Assembly: GCA_028673005.1 (NCBI GenBank)
Contig: CM054113.1
Coordinates: forward strand, 41,730,117 to 41,794,116
Reading direction: 5' to 3'
DNA: 64,000 nt
Source of the DNA: Tanypteryx hageni
Lineage: Eukaryota; Arthropoda; Insecta; Odonata; Petaluridae
This document shows positions 36,431 to 48,912 of this stretch, piece by piece. The notes below the pieces were generated by a model, which had not been told where the DNA came from, did not search any database, and worked only from the letters and a program-made list of their open reading frames with translations. The translations under genes and the position numbers were made by a program. The number at the start of each line of letters is the position of its first letter. Position 1 is the first letter of the stretch.

Positions 36431-37420
36431 GACATGTTTTGTGTGCCGTGCTGTGCTCGCGTTCAAGGGGGAAGAGAGAGAAAGAGCAGAGCAGAGCAAA
36501 AAGGTTCTTATAAAATCCGGCAAGAAGCAATAACGGAAATGGCATTTGTGGAAATGATTGGATGGAGCATATTGGAGAAGAATGGAAGAAGGTCTTGCGA
36601 TGACAGAAGAAGTATGAGAAGGGAGTAGGAGCGAGGAAAGGATTGGAGGATCTCGAGGCGGAAAAGGTAGGGAATGGAATGGGGAATGTAAGAGGAGAAC
36701 GGAGGAGGGAAAGGAGGCATAGGTAGTCAGGTGGGCGCTGGAGAGGGATTGCAGAGAAGAGGCAGGCAGAACAGAATGAGAACAAGGGAAGAAGTAGCGG
36801 GGGAGAGGAAGCAGAGGAGGAGGAGGGAAGAAGGAAAAGCGAGATGTAGCATGGTCGCCGGGGTTTTACGATTGCCTGGGTAGTTTCCCACACCTGCCCC
36901 AACTTCCCACACCTCCCATTCCTCACCCCCTCTCCCTCCCACCCCCTTCCTCCCAAACTTCTCTCACACCCTTCACGAAAAAAAGAACCACTCGCCCACC
37001 CCACTTTTTTTAACCGCGCCATTTCTCACACCACCTAAGGCATTTTCCTTACCTTACCTTCTCATCCCTCTTCCCACCTTCCCTCCCACTCGCAATTCTC
37101 TTATACGCAAAACCTTCACTAAACATCACCTTTTCTACTTTTTTCTCTATCTCTATCTCTCTCTCTCTCCCCTTTTACTTTACTCTCCTCAACACACCCA
37201 TTCCACGCAAACAATCCGTCTCTCATTTATTTTCGACCACACTTAAGCCCACTCACTCTCCCTTCCAACTCCACATTCCCCAAACTCCTCCAATCCTACG
37301 AAAATCAAACACACCAATCTTCCTTACACGATTACTCTTCTTCTCCTCCCTCTCATTCTTTTCTTTCTCCTGTTCTGCACAAACACGCGCTCCATCTTAA
37401 ATCCCCTTATTCCTCTCCGA
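36431..37420. repeat. Purine tract switching to pyrimidine tract
   Basis: The plus strand is purine-dominated at about 36,465-36,845 and then pyrimidine-dominated at about 36,885-37,400, including a (TC)n run near 37,147-37,169. The switch takes place within about 50 bp. The 201-codon minus-strand ORF (36,417-37,022) crosses the switch, has no domain and is Ser/Pro/Leu/Phe-rich. Confidence 0.85.
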
Positions 37421-38190
37421 TTTCACGATTCGATTTTTCCTCGTTTCTTTTCCCCGTGTGTTCCGAGGGCGAACCAGGGAGAGGTTCTGGCAAATGAATC
37501 CGTTTCGTTAATCCACTGTAAAGGAGGCAATAGGTTTATTGATTGGAGGTTTTGATACAGGCTGGTTTGAAGGGATCGTTCTGAGTAATTGATCAGCAAT
37601 AGAAATATCGAGGGCGGAGGATGTTTTGGAAAAAAAACAGCGGAGATAACGGCGCGCAATGACGTGTTAGTTCGCCCTCAGAACAAATTTAATAATAACG
37701 CAAAAGTACTGATTCTTATGATTATTCGAAAGATGAGTAAAAATATAATCAGAGAAAAGACAAACTTTTCATAATTGAATGGAAGTCTACTTAACGTAGA
37801 ATTTTACAAAAATCCTCTTATCATTCCAATCTGGCAAGAGACAGTTATATTAACCGAAAGACATTGACAATATACGATTATCTATTATTATTATCGATTA
37901 TCTCGTATAAACGGTCAAAAGGTTCGGTACAACCAGATTATTTTGTCTACAAAGCAACCATCAGAGGTGCTTCACATAAAATATGAGTTTCGAAAATGGC
38001 CATCGGAGAGAGTTACATAATTTCCCAATTTTTATTTCAGCCATAAGAATAGCTTGATAATTTTTTCTTAAAACGAAACGCTGATTGAGAACCAATTAAA
38101 TTTCCATTCGCTTATTTGTGAGGGCACTTCATTTCCAACGGCCTCATGGAATACGACATATCTAAAATGATTATCAGCAATTGAATATTT
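37421..38190. other. AT-rich stretch, no gene seen
   Basis: No recognised feature. Confidence 0.5.
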
Positions 38191-39147
38191 ATATCATTAT
38201 ATATAGACGTTCCTTACAGAAGAGGATATAACATACTAGTAGAAGGTGCTTGCATACTGCAAGCATTTCATTCCACCTTGAAATAACATTAATTTTTCAG
38301 ACAGATATTTCATCATTACAAATATTCTACTAATTCTAAAGATTTCACCCTGCGGCGATTTTCGTTTTTCCCACATGTAAAAATAATAGTAAAAAACAAT
38401 CCCCAAAAGTCGCAATTTTAAATATTTTACACTTTCTCTATTATGGGGTACTAAAGCTACACATTTGAGCCAAATTTTAAAGTTGTAGCACTTCTAGAAG
38501 TAAAATAATATTTTTCTAATTGTTAAACATTTTAACGCCCGCCGCAATATATATATGGAGAGATTGAAATGTTTATTTGTGCAAATGCACGGTTCTGTAA
38601 ATAATTTGAAAATTGGAGCTTTAGCTCATCCCGTAGTACCTAAAAAATTATTAAACTTTAATGTTCAAATGGGGTAAAAACAACCCCTAAAATTCACAAT
38701 TTTAAAATTTTCAATTTTTATAGTTGGTAATGAGAAAAGTTCTATAATCTTGCAAAATTTCAGCTTCCTAAACTTATTATATTGGTCTACACACTGGATT
38801 GCGTTTTCCCATGCTAACTTATATTCCGGGGTCTCTGGAGTCGAACCTAAGACACTGTAAGCAAAAGTGACAAAAATTCATAATAGATATTGCAACCATC
38901 TAGCAACACTGAAAATTTCATTTTTCTAGCTTACCGGAAAGTGCCCATAATTAATTTACAATTATGGCGCAATGCTTTTCTTAAGGGAAAAAACGCAACT
39001 TTCGGTATTTCTGGAGTCGAACTCATGTCACTTAGGTAAGAAGTCTCATTTTATCTGAAAGTTTCTTCATCATATCTATAAAACCTATAGCTTTCAGCTC
39101 TCTAGCTCTTGTAGTTTGGGCTGGACATTAGTATCCTCCTATATGTT
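38191..39147 (+). mobile_element. Non-autonomous TIR element, unit 1 of a tandem dimer
   Basis: The unit starts with ATATCATTATATATAGACG, then TTCCTTACAG, a GAGGATATAACATA block, and a subterminal hairpin GCTTGCATACTGCAAGC at 38,248-38,264. It has no ORF. Its interior is AT-rich with loosely repeated phrases (caaatttTa.ag, ctaactt, gaaagtg). Its right end (ATTAGTATCCTCCTATATGTTATAT) runs directly into unit 2 without its own outer TIR. The interior contains CTGGAGTCGAAC twice (38,835-38,846 and 39,011-39,022). Confidence 0.75.
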
Positions 39148-39976
39148 ATATCATTCTATATAGACGTTCCTTACAGAGGAGGAGGAGGATATAACATACT
39201 AGTAGTTGGTGCTTGCATACTGCAAGCATTTCATCTCACCTTGATAAAACATTCATTTTTCAGAGAGATATTTAATCATTAGAAATATTTCTTTAATTCT
39301 AAAGATTTCTCCTCTGGACCGGTGTTCGTTTTTTCATTATGGAACCATAATGGAGTAAAACAATCACTAAATTTTGCAATTTTAGGAATATTATACTTTT
39401 CCCACATTGAGTTAATAATGCCACACATTTCTGCCAAATTTTAAATTTATAGCACACTTAGAAGTGAAATAACATTTATCTAATTGTTTAAATTTAAATA
39501 ATTTTTAACGAGCGCAATAACGATTTCATGGATAAAATAAAGTGTTTATTCGTTTATATATATTAAACTCTAAATAATTTAAAAATTTCAGCTCCCTAAC
39601 TTGCAGAGTAGTGTCTAAAAATTTACCTATTTGTTTAAACTTTAAGAATTTTTAACTGCCAAACAAATTAAAATATCAAAATTTCTATAATATATATTTT
39701 GTTATTTTACAAATCCTACCTCTAAAAAACATTTCAGCGCCGTAGCACATTCGGAAACACATAAACCTTTAAATTTTGTTTAAACAATTGCGAATTTTTA
39801 GCGGCCGCATTGTTGCACTTTTTCAATATTTTCGTTTTTTCTAGTCGGTTTTGCACAAAATCCTACCTAAGAAAAAAATTTCGAATCTCCAACTCATCTG
39901 AAAGTGCGTAAACATTAGTATCCTCCTATATGTATGTTATATCCTCCTCCTCTGTAAGGAACGTCTAAATATAATG

Positions 39977-39980
<4 letters not shown>
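39148..39980 (+). mobile_element. Non-autonomous TIR element, unit 2 of a tandem dimer
   Basis: Unit 2 repeats unit 1 in the same orientation from the TIR through the hairpin (39,211-39,227, identical sequence) and most of the interior, with diverged text. It ends at 39,933-39,980 in the reverse complement of the starting TIR: TATGTTATATCCTCC, then CTCCTCTGTAAGGAACGTC, then TAAATATAATGATAT. The dimer as a whole is therefore bounded by inverted repeats of about 46-48 bp. No transposase is present. Flanks are AT-rich, so a TA target duplication cannot be told from background. Confidence 0.75.
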
Positions 39981-40014
<34 letters not shown>

Positions 40015-40026
40015 GTATATATATCA
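39976..40026. repeat. (AT)n microsatellite
   Basis: Alternating AT run interrupted by two GTATAT steps. It directly abuts the outer TIR of the dimeric element. Confidence 0.95.
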
Positions 40027-41690
40027 TAAAATGTAGCCTATGAAGAGATAATTATTAGAACTATGAAATAATGAATCGCACTTTCAAACTCGGATGTAGA
40101 TGCAAGCATGACAATGGTGTAGATAAGCGAATTTTTAAATAGAATGCATAGTTTTACACCTTTTACAACATGTACTTATATTTAATATTCACAGACAACT
40201 AACCAACACTAAATCAATTCCATCGAGAGAAAAATCATTCGGTTATATTCTTCATGGTAAAAGTAACTTGGGTCACGGGAGACAGTTTTCGTCGGCATCG
40301 CGCGAAACGCATTAATTAATAATAGGCCATCAATTTCGGTTGAAAAGAAATCCAGCGCGACCGAGATTACGATTCCGTTTCTCTTTTTTGACAAGATTTT
40401 TTAATGCGTTAAAGAGAATTCGAGATCAATGAAATATATCCCATTATCTTTTAGACTCTGATGAAGGAGAAATATGAGGGTCATAATTCATGCAAACCCT
40501 TCTAACAGTTAAAAACTTTTTTGCCTTCTCAACTTGGCACACTATTCATTCTAACTCTCTCTCTCTCTCTCTTCGAACAGCGAACTTAAAACAAAGTTCT
40601 TGATAAAAAAATAAGAAGTGCTCAGAATGTCGGGACTTAAAAGCAGTTGTATCCAGTGTTACAAAATGGATTATTCCTTTTATTTTCTCTCTCTCTCTTC
40701 TCTTAGCTCGGAGCCATATAATTTCGGAGAGCTCTCCAGGATGAGACGAGGCCCTTTATTGTAATAACAATTTATCCGCCGTCCACTTTGATAAAGTCTC
40801 CAAGGATCGATACGACCCAAACTCGTTAAGCGGGCTTACGGTCGAGTCGAATCTAACAATTGGCAAACTCGAAACGAAATGAAATTCTCGCGTCCGCCAT
40901 ACGTTGCGAATGGAATCTTTTTTTTTTAACGACGATGAAATTTTAATTCGAGAAATTTCCACTAGGATAATTCCACCGATAAAAGTTTGATTTATAACGG
41001 TAAACCCCTTTAATGACAATGTATACTTGGAAAATTTGTCTTTCTTTTCTACAAACAAAGGATATAAAACTACTGAATAAAGTTGGTGTAGGAGCGGAAA
41101 TCTGTGGATAACGAATATCAATATGCTCAAGGAAAATATGCATTCGATGACTCAAATTGTAGAGAATTATCCTCTTTCTGACCGATATAACGATTACAGG
41201 CAATGTAATTATAATACTACTCTTAATATAATTAACTTTTTATATAGACATTAAAGGAATAATATCTCAATTAAATACAAAACAAATATCTTGCTTATAT
41301 ATGTGTGCGGTTATCACAAAAATTTGTACAAGTTATTCTGTTTACAACCCTGCACATAAATCCCAAATAATTATTTTTTAAACCCGAATTTGATAAAACA
41401 TTGTCATAATACAGATAATATAAGTTTTCTTTCCTGTTCTATAAAAGAAACAATTCCCACACAGTAAGCTTTTACAGAATCATCATATCTACTTCACCGC
41501 TCTTGAAAACATCCTCAGTGGATGGAGCCACGAACGAACCAAAATCGTACCGCGTAAAAACAAAAACACTGTAGCATTTAAAAGCATCCCTGACATGTAG
41601 CATACCCTTACATTCCGACACTACGAAATCTCAACGAGCGATACTTAATCGGTACTCCATGTGCATAAAAAATAACCAGTCCTTGATTTG
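40027..41690. other. No gene seen; two short (CT)n runs
   Basis: AT-rich DNA with (CT)n at about 40,555-40,572 and 40,687-40,700. A 124-codon minus-strand ORF (40,756-41,130) is mixed in composition but shows no domain, signal peptide or splice context that would support a gene. Confidence 0.4.
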
Positions 41691-42130
41691 GGAAGTTACC
41701 GAAGAAGGATTGAAGGACCTCTTGAAAAAAGAAGGGCAAATGAATGCTCTTCAAGGGAATTGTGGAAGAATGAACGATGGAGCGAGAGGGAAAGAGATGG
41801 GGTGGATGGATGGAATAAGAGCGAAACTACGAGGGTTGAACTGATGGGGTCCCAGATTGACAATGAGAGCGGAGCGGCGCCGGGGGGTCACGGAAGAAAA
41901 AGCGTGTGAGGGAAGGAAATAGAGGGGTGCTAGCGGATGAGAAAAGAGGGGAATGGGAAAGAGAGAGGGAGAAGTGATTGTGGCGAGGCTGGAAGTGAGC
42001 ATCGTTGAGCCGGAAAACGGTAAGGGAGTGAGCGGAGGTGGAACAAGACGAGGAGTAATTCGAGGGGAAAAGATTACGTTGGAAGGACGCGAAGGGGCAA
42101 GGTAGACGATTGGGGGGGGGGGGACGCTAG
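41691..42130 (+). repeat. Purine-rich tract with 12-base G run
   Basis: Purine-rich from about 41,700 to 42,110, ending in a G run at about 42,112-42,123. CpG is more frequent than in the flanks. The 147-codon minus-strand ORF over it is Pro/Ser/Phe-rich and is attributed to composition. Confidence 0.75.
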
Positions 42131-44160
42131 GGTGGAAATATCGCGGATCGTAGAATACGTCATGGATTGGGTGGCGACGGGAAAACATTAGCAAACCGCG
42201 GAGCGGATCTATGTTCGACGCTGTGGCTCAGCAACGAACCTTATCGCATTTAATGTACGATAAAGTCGGATGAGATATTTTCTGTTGAGTGCCGTACTAC
42301 ACATATACCACTCTGAAAAGAAATTATTCTTTCTTTCTTCCAGATGCCGTGTTTACTGTCAAGTTCTGTTACAAGGAATATTAGCTAAATTCTAATGTTA
42401 ATGTAAGGTAGAATCAATGAGCCAACAATTTAATTACAACGAAAAGTTACGTTTAAGACAAAGTTCCACGACTCATCATTAATAAATGGTATTCAGTTCA
42501 ACATTGCCTTATAAAACTTATTTTGTATATTTATTTAGTTAGTGAATATTGTTTAAATATTTACAATGGTTACATAAATGTTCGCTGCAATTAATCAAAT
42601 AATTAGAGATCATTTCATGATATATAAAATGAAATTATAAAAAATAAACCATAATTATGGAACATAATAATACGTTAGATAAAGCGTTGATTTTTTCTTC
42701 AAAATTATGTTAATTCTCGATATATGATCTAGCGATCTAGGTAGCCACGAAATGGTTTAGTGTATACCAAGTGTGCATTTCGTCCGTAAAACAGCCGTTC
42801 ACAGTAGTAATTCATTCATATTTGGCTTTTAAATAAACCTTTAGTGACGACTAGTTCGAAGCTTTAATGTATTTGCGTCACTTATTTATGACCAGCAACT
42901 GGATTTAAGGCACCGGGTGAGATCGACGACTCGCTTTTGAATCAGAAATCTTATTTAGCAGAAACTAAGACGGAAACCACCATTCTAAACCATAATTTAG
43001 ATGTCACGACTCGCAGAAGATTAAAAACTGTTTGTACTCATCATTTCACTAGAATTCGCCTATTTCAGGCACACGGAGGATCGTAATTTATCGCGATAAC
43101 ACGCCGTGTCTGTCATGAATAAAAGTGCCTGTGCACGCAATCTCATAGGCATAGGAAAATTATTCCACTATAAGCATTCTTACGTAATGGGGTGTTATGT
43201 AGAGGCAACAAAATGTTTCTAGGCAGAAATTCATGCTCGAGTTAAAAGTTTTAAGTTGCATCGACATATTATAATAATAAATGTATGTTGCGTGTCAGGA
43301 AAACTCTCGCGCATGCATTAAGCAACGTAGGAAAAAGGTGAATGTAAATAAAATCTACCACAAATTTTTAGCAACATTAAAAAACTTCATGTCAAGAAAT
43401 TAAGAAAAATGTCTAGAGCGTAACAAAAATGGACAAGTTAAGAGAAAAATAAAAACAAGAGAAAAATAAAAACAAGAGAAAATAATGAGGACGATGGGAC
43501 GACAACGATTAATGTATGATCCGTTACGACAATAATAACAAACAGTTAAAGAATAGCAACGCTTATAAACTGAAATAAATAGAACTCCAAATTAACAGAC
43601 TAATGAATGATCTAAATTACCAAATCACCATGATGAATGAAAGTTAACAAATAGATTAATTCAATGCTGAAAGAGTAACAAGAAAATGTAATTAATGCCA
43701 AAGAAAATATTCTCAAAAGGAATTAAATCCTCTGAGGTTTAATACAAACTTTTCATGATGAAAAAGTTTCCGGCAAGAGCTTTTCAAGATAAAAACGTTT
43801 CTATCGCAAATGTGTCGGTAGTGTCCGCTAAATATAACTGGAAGATTATTATTTTAGCTCGTTAAAAGGGAATTCCCATTATCGTATTACGTATGTCCTC
43901 AAAGAAGCAATAAGCCTAAACGGGTATTGCCGAGGACCGTACATGTTATTAGAAAAATACGTAATAAACAATGTAAAATGTAAATTTATAAAGGGCCATA
44001 ACATGTACGATGTAAATCGGCAATAAAGAACTTTTTTAACTTAAACTTCTACAAATGAAAAGCCATTTTCCTACGAAATGAAGTAGCAAAAAAATGTATT
44101 ACATTTCAGAGTCGAAAACCTGTCTTTCGAACAACCATAAAAAAGTTGAGAAAACCAGAT
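42131..44160. other. AT-rich stretch, no gene seen
   Basis: No recognised gene. A short tandem repeat of about 17 bp (AAGAGAAAAATAAAAAC, roughly 2.6 copies) lies at 43,440-43,485. Confidence 0.5.
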
Positions 44161-44165
44161 ACACA

Positions 44166-44192
44166 ATTCGGCCACAGAGTGGCCGTCATCAG
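44166..44192 (-). ncRNA. Hammerhead-ribozyme-like core motif
   Basis: On the minus strand CTGATGA (44,192-44,186) is followed by one C and a 6 bp GGCCAC/GTGGCC hairpin with loop TCT. GAA (44,169-44,167) and then T follow. The CUGANGA and GAA boxes with a strong stem II between them match the hammerhead layout. The extra base after CUGANGA and the GAAT instead of GAAA depart from it. Flanking stems and the cleavage site are not evident, so this copy may be an inactive relic of a Penelope-like terminal repeat. Confidence 0.35.
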
Positions 44193-44199
44193 TGGTGAT

Positions 44200-44990
44200 T
44201 CACCAATAGTAGCATCTAAAAAAGAACTTTTTCAACCGTTTCGGAGGGACGTAGTTTGTCAATTTTATTTCAACGCTGATGTGAGCTCTATGTCCTTCTT
44301 TTGTACGCATTAACATCCCAAATATATAAGAAGAAAAATTTGTAAGAAAAACGCAATAAATATGTGGGAATAAAAATTTAAAATTAAACCACGTCAGATA
44401 TTGTAAAACTGCCAGCATAAATAATCGCGCAAATCAATTAATAGTATTCTCCCAATCAAACCGCCCTCTTTTTTAGATAAGCAGTGTCTACAATAACATG
44501 ACTGTGGCTGATAAATGCCATATATCTACTCCATTCGACTAAAATTACGCCTAATTTGAGGCATATGACGGGGTCGTATCCAAAGAGCAAACAATAATTT
44601 CTGAACTAAAATTACAGTTCCGACTCATATCAGATTGAAATTTATTTTTAGCCCATAAACTCAGACAACTAAGCGGAACGCAGTTAATATGAATATTCCT
44701 AAGACAAAAATCTCATTACAACAAAAAACAAATATTATCACAAACGACAAAGCTATAGTCCTGTAGCATACGGACAAAAAAAACACAGCCTAGGTTAGGT
44801 GCTTTAGCAACGCAAATACCTTAAATCAATAAACAATTTCCGGAATATTTACCGGCGGAGAATAAATGAATCGACATAACCAGGGGCTTATGGATTCCTT
44901 TCTCGAATTAAGGTGAATTTCCTCTTTTTTTAAAGAATCTTTTTTTCTCGGGATCCACCGTCGACACAATGGAAATGGAGGAGCATTGCG
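44200..44990. other. AT-rich stretch, no gene seen
   Basis: A 72-codon minus-strand ORF at 44,200-44,418 is adjacent to the hammerhead-like motif but has no recognised domain. Nothing else found. Confidence 0.45.
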
Positions 44991-45009
44991 AGGATTTCCA
45001 AAGCTATTA

Positions 45010-45330
45010 GGGCGATATATAAGCATGACCTTCACGGCCGGCAGCGAGAAAACGAATCCATCATCAGCGAGAACAGCAACTTCCGCCGAGACTGTCTCTC
45101 CCTTCCGGTCCCTCATCTCCCCCTTTCCACCCTCTCCCGACCGCTCATTTCCTCCCCCTCCCATTCCCATTCCGACTCTCCCATATCCCCCCCACCACCG
45201 CACCGCCAAACCCGGCGGCGGCCAACGCAGCCTACCAGACCGCGGCCTCGCATCTCGCCATTCAGAACTCTCAACGCCATATATACACACATACGACCGA
45301 GGCTTTTATAACAACACGCTATTGAAATAG
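45010..45330. other. CpG- and C-rich island, possible regulatory or exon segment
   Basis: In AT-rich surroundings, 45,030-45,260 is rich in C and CpG on the plus strand. A TATATAAG at about 45,014-45,021 lies just before it. ORFs on both strands (114 codons plus, 154 codons minus) cover it. A third plus-strand frame (about 45,182-45,325, no ATG) reads as Pro/Ala/Asn-rich, of the kind seen in transcription-factor linkers. None has a domain. This could be a first exon or a promoter-proximal segment. Confidence 0.25.
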
Positions 45331-47040
45331 GCACCGAGAGAGGGAGAGTATGAGTGAGAGGAAGAGTTTTTCAGTGGAATATTATATCGAGGCTTCACGT
45401 CAAAAAGCACCGATCGATACGTTTTGTTTGTTTTTTTGGAAGAAACTCGTTACGGGATAGAATGAGAGAGGAAAAAAACAAACCCCCGTATGTGCTATTT
45501 CGTTTGAAGGTTAGCGCTTCCATCAAATCGGTATTAGAGATTATATGCGTGTTTGTGACGGCTTTCCTTCGCTTCCCTGTCCCACTTCAGATAGTAAGGG
45601 AAAACGACGCGGTACTACTGTAAAAATGCGATTTTTTTTAGTTTTACTGGGATGTTTACTCTACTAATGTTGTGCAGAAGGCTTTGGCACAACATGCTGT
45701 ACATGATGTCCGACGACGAGAGCTTTTTTAAAAATCGATTAAAATAACGACAGAGCCAGTGCTGCAAAATGTAAGTCTTTGAAAGCGAGAGCTCGATAAA
45801 CTAACAGCAAGCCAGATATACTAAGCACTAGCTTAAGAAAATTACCTTAAAATGCGACTTCCTCACGCTTTTATTTTGGTAAAAAATATTCAATAAACTG
45901 CCAACAAACCAATTATTTTACTTTGGATCCCGTATAATTCGGAATTTAGAATTTATGGCTTGTGGCTGAAATAGAAAAAAATATTTTACAGCTGCAACGA
46001 AAGCAACTATAAATTTAAACTTTCACATATACTGGAATAAATCTGATCACCCTCTTGCATAACCCATAGTAACATGATAGAAAAAGGAAAACATTGACTT
46101 TTCCTCTTTATTTTGTAATGGAATATCGCAAAACATTGCCGTGGATTTTAATATGATTGAAATAGTATTCATTCGGAGAACATTCCATTATCCACATTAC
46201 TCCGTTACGTAATAACCAAAAACAACACACTAGGACAAATTTAGAACGTTTTACTATAATAAAAGGCCTAATGTACGAAGTATCGTTGCCACCTCATACA
46301 AAACTATTTTAAAATACACACATGGGCCGTAAACGTTATCGATCATTTTCACAACTTCTAGATAATCTTAGTTTTGGATGAGTGAAATTCACTGCGGCTA
46401 CATAAATTCAATCGGCGGTCGCATAAATTAAACATTGACAGCAAAAAAATGTTGCTCTACTATATTTTCGAAAAACTAACGCTACGACATCTTCGCTGCC
46501 TTAAAAATTTCCGTATTTGCTCGAGTATATAACGCTTTCTATTTTTTTAGCTACAATGACTTTCCCAAAAATCTACTACCCATTATATTCTCACACTTTC
46601 AATTACACATACTAAAATCCTTATAACGGAAGAAATATCCCAAGCCGTAATTAAAAAAAATGTAAATGACGGCTATCTACCATTACTGTATTTCGCCGCA
46701 GTCTCCATCCGGCTTTTAACTGCCTAATTCTTACTTGACGTGATTGTCGTAAAAATGTTATGAGGTGATTCAGATTAGCATGAAGCGGTAAATCAAGGAG
46801 TGATATCTGACTATTAAAATGAATATTCTAGTGATGGAGAAGATTTATGCGAAGATAAACGACTAGCATATCAAGAAATCTTTTTATAAATTTGGAAAAC
46901 TATTTAGCAATTTTTTTGTATATAATATATCCATGTTTTTCTTGAATTCGTCCTTTAAAAATTGGCGTTAGCACTACATTCAGGAAAATATAGTAATTTA
47001 CACCGCTCTAGATATCTTACCAAATATAAAGTGTCCGGCG
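45331..47040. other. AT-rich stretch, no gene seen
   Basis: No recognised gene, RNA or repeat family. Confidence 0.5.
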
Positions 47041-47068
47041 GTCAAAAGTTGTATCACTGAATTCGCCG

Positions 47069-47099
47069 GGCGTCTCCATGAAGTCCTCCTGGAGACGCC
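47069..47099. repeat. Perfect 10 bp hairpin
   Basis: GGCGTCTCCA (47,069-47,078) is the exact reverse complement of TGGAGACGCC (47,090-47,099), with an 11-base spacer. It could be an RNA stem or a palindromic binding site; no terminator context applies. Confidence 0.6.
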
Positions 47100-48891
47100 G
47101 TGCGTCGCGACGAAACTTCTTCTGTATCCTCTCTCCATCTATTCTGATATGTGTCCAACGACACGGTCCAGATTTTCACTAGTCGCAGACGAAGAATTTT
47201 ACGGCGCAAAGTGGAATGCTTCCACAGAACACTTAACACGCGCACAAGAAAATATTTCGATTTTGGCATGTTTCGCCTTCGATTCGGCGAGCTTTAATCT
47301 GTCGCGTGGACTACATAAAAATCTCCGCCGATATCGAAAAGGTAAAAATCTCTTGGTTTCTATAGCGCGAGGAAGTAAACGTAAATTTCAACCACAAAGC
47401 ACAACCGAATGCCCCGCATTAAAACGTCGTCACTCTATCCGCTAATAACACAGCTGTTAAATCTTCGTAACCCCACCAACATTGCACAGAAAGCATAGAA
47501 ACAAGTCAAGAGAGTAGTAATCCCGCAACACGATACGACGCACTGCAAACGAACAACGAGAATGCTCTTCTTCGCAACCTGCAATTGTTCGAGACGACAA
47601 AGGCAAAAATAAAACCACCTCGCTTCAAGGAAAAAGCATTCGGCGTGGAGAATCACGTGAAAGCGCCATACCGATACGATTCGACTGGAAGAGAGAGAGG
47701 CAGAGCGATAGACAGGAAAGGAGAAAAAGGTGAAGAGAAAAGTTTCCACCTTGCAGGTGGCACTCAATGTGGAAGAAGCGCAAACAGCCGGAAGCCGTCG
47801 GCGAGAGAACGAGAGGAACGCGGAATCGCACCGAAATATACTTCGCGGCGCCTTGGGATGGAATCGCGAGAACCGCTCCGAAGGATATTATAGTTGACGA
47901 AGTATAACTTCAGCTCTGATCGCCGCTGTGCAAAATTAGAATGGGAGAGATAACAAAAAGGGCGCCATACTATCACTGGACATCTACGTTGCCGCACCTA
48001 GCACAATAACCGTCCCTTGTATTTCGCTTCGGACACTTCTTGCGCACAATTTGGCAACGTCACACCAGAACTGAAGTAAGACTACAGCGACTAATACACA
48101 AATTAGACTTTGTCAAAGATTCGCAAACCGACGAGAATAAAATTTTCCTGCAGAGGAGGAAGTCCTAAATCCAAAGGCGTGGATTTCCTCCCTTTCGAAT
48201 GCGAAGAGAGCTGTTTATAACAGGCTCTCCGTTCTAACGCACACTCACGAGGACGCTAAATGACCGAGACTCGTCTTACGAAACCAACCGCTGGGGGATT
48301 ATCAACGCACTCCACTCACACCAGCATTTTCTCTAAAAAAAGATAAACAAAAAAAGAACCTTCGGCACCTCCATTTCTGGACAGACTGATGCCCGCAAAA
48401 ATAAAACAAAAGACTGACCAAATCCGCAATACAAAGCGTGCAATACTGTCCACCACGACGGGAACCGCGGCGATTTGGAGTACAGGACGAGGATTAAAAA
48501 TGATAAAAAAACAGAGGAAGGAAGGCCGCAAGTGGCATGGGCGTCGTTCGACGCTTTTATCTAATCGAGGAACTTCGCAACGAGAGGTGGTGGTGGAAAG
48601 GGATGGGGTGGGGTGGGGATGTGGAGGAAAGAAGAGGAGATGCCTGCTTGCAGTAAAGGGAAAGAGGGAAGGGGGAGAAGAAATTCAAGTGGGGAATCCT
48701 CATTCTCCCCGCCACTCACCGAACAAACCACGTGACCTAAAACGTTTCAAGATAGGCGAATGTTCCCGGCGACGATAAAAAGGAAAAAACAAAAAGCAAA
48801 GCAAAACACGCCGTTTAAGCGGTTGCGAAACGCCTCGCGAGCCGAGTAATCGTGCGATGAAGGAGGAAAAAAAAAGTCGTTTCAAGTTCCG

Positions 48892-48912
48892 TTTTACGCG
48901 CGCCGCGTAAAA
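48892..48912. repeat. Perfect 9 bp CpG hairpin
   Basis: TTTTACGCG (48,892-48,900), spacer CGC, then CGCGTAAAA (48,904-48,912). It contains four CpG dinucleotides and near-perfect dyad symmetry. It may be a protein-binding palindrome. Confidence 0.6.

Noticed and set aside
36417..37022. 201-codon minus-strand ORF
   Set aside because: Crosses a purine/pyrimidine switch, with Ser/Pro/Leu/Phe-biased composition and no domain.
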